Below are positions 63,780-64,000 of a DNA stretch of 64,000 nt, in pieces. A program made the translations under genes and the position numbers. Origin of the DNA: Acidipropionibacterium thoenii DSM 20276 (GTDB lineage: Bacteria; Actinomycetota; Actinomycetes; Propionibacteriales; Propionibacteriaceae); contig NZ_KE384018.1 in the NCBI RefSeq assembly GCF_000423445.1, positions 62,001-126,000 on the forward strand. Reading direction: 5' to 3'. The notes under the pieces are model-generated. The model saw only the letters and a program-made list of their open reading frames with translations, searched no databases and was not told the DNA's origin. Each line of letters begins with the position of its first letter. Within the stretch, counting starts at the first letter, position 1.

Positions 63780-64000
63780 GTGACCCGCGCTGACGGACTT
63801 CTCACCGCCGACCTCAATCCCCAGGACCATGGTCCCCAGGATGCCTGTGGTGTCATCGGGATCTATGCCCCTGGCGAGGAGGTCGCCAAGCTCACCTACT
63901 TCGGGATGTACGCCCTCCAGCACCGCGGCCAGGAATCGGCTGGTATGGCGGTCTCCGACGGCCACCGGACGATGGTCTTCAAGGACATGGGGCTGGTCTC
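63780..64000 (+). CDS. purF: Amidophosphoribosyltransferase PurF (partial, N-terminus only)
   Basis: The first 73 residues of PurF are visible before the window ends. A short propeptide-like segment precedes the N-terminal nucleophile Cys in DACGVIGIYAPGEEVA, then the glutaminase motif YALQHRGQESAGMAVSDG. The enzyme makes phosphoribosylamine from PRPP and glutamine, the first step of purine synthesis. The GTG start follows a -10 box at leaderless distance. Confidence 0.93.
   Translation, partial: MTRADGLLTADLNPQDHGPQDACGVIGIYAPGEEVAKLTYFGMYALQHRGQESAGMAVSDGHRTMVFKDMGLV

Overview
The window reads as chromosome of a high-GC actinobacterium, most likely a propionic-acid bacterium (Propionibacteriaceae, Acidipropionibacterium-like). 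This is inferred from the GC-rich codon use, the small-type PurL/PurS/PurQ system, MeaB (methylmalonyl-CoA mutase chaperone), GlnR-type and PhoP-type regulatory sites, and the many leaderless genes. No rRNA, tRNA, CRISPR array, prophage or insertion sequence was recognised. No stretch over about 300 bases lacks a gene, apart from the preT leader region (about 46.0-46.36 kb), which holds a terminator, a GlnR-like site and a short upstream ORF.

Layout. 0-5.3 kb: phosphate and nitrogen control (pstS with a PHO box, a ppk/mutT1 coupled pair, a GlnR-like orphan regulator, a small membrane protein). 5.3-12.5 kb: assorted metabolism (LLM oxidoreductase, MFS, dtd, two tiny genes, a nitrobindin-like protein coupled to ygfZ, an undecaprenyl-phosphate sugar transferase, a cysteine hydrolase). 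12.6-15 kb: two tandem L,D-transpeptidases. 15.2-20.1 kb: typA, a frameshifted MFS, a DUF3151 protein, an acetyltransferase. 20.2-30.9 kb: purA, purD, purB, oxyR-ahpF-ahpC, a fused purC-purS ORF and purQ. 31-33.5 kb: an asparagine permease/asparaginase pair. 33.5-36.4 kb: an MFS gene and a MocR gene, each with a single-base frameshift.

36.4-53.2 kb is the most coherent accessory block. It holds what looks like a complete reductive pyrimidine degradation route: NCS1 permease, dihydropyrimidine dehydrogenase PreT/PreA, dihydropyrimidinase, beta-ureidopropionase, a class III aminotransferase that would act on beta-alanine, and an SDR that would reduce malonate semialdehyde. It also carries an amidase and a peptide/opine-type ABC importer. 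Four copies of one 33-bp motif (GG[T/A]AAC-N6-GAAAT-[A/T]TTCA...) lie upstream of four of these transcription units. The motif fits a GlnR half-box, so nitrogen-source control by the GlnR-like protein near the start of the window is a testable idea.

53.4-64 kb: meaB, purL, a three-gene overlapping operon (quinol NO reductase norB, a membrane protein with a WhiB-like four-cysteine motif, a slipin), an M20 peptidase, an MFS and the start of purF. The purine genes are thus split into separate groups by unrelated blocks.

A recurring promoter layout is visible: a TAnnnT hexamer 6-7 nt before the start codon at about twelve genes, predicting leaderless transcripts. It fixes several start codons and also occurs inside the purC-purS ORF, just before the PurS methionine.
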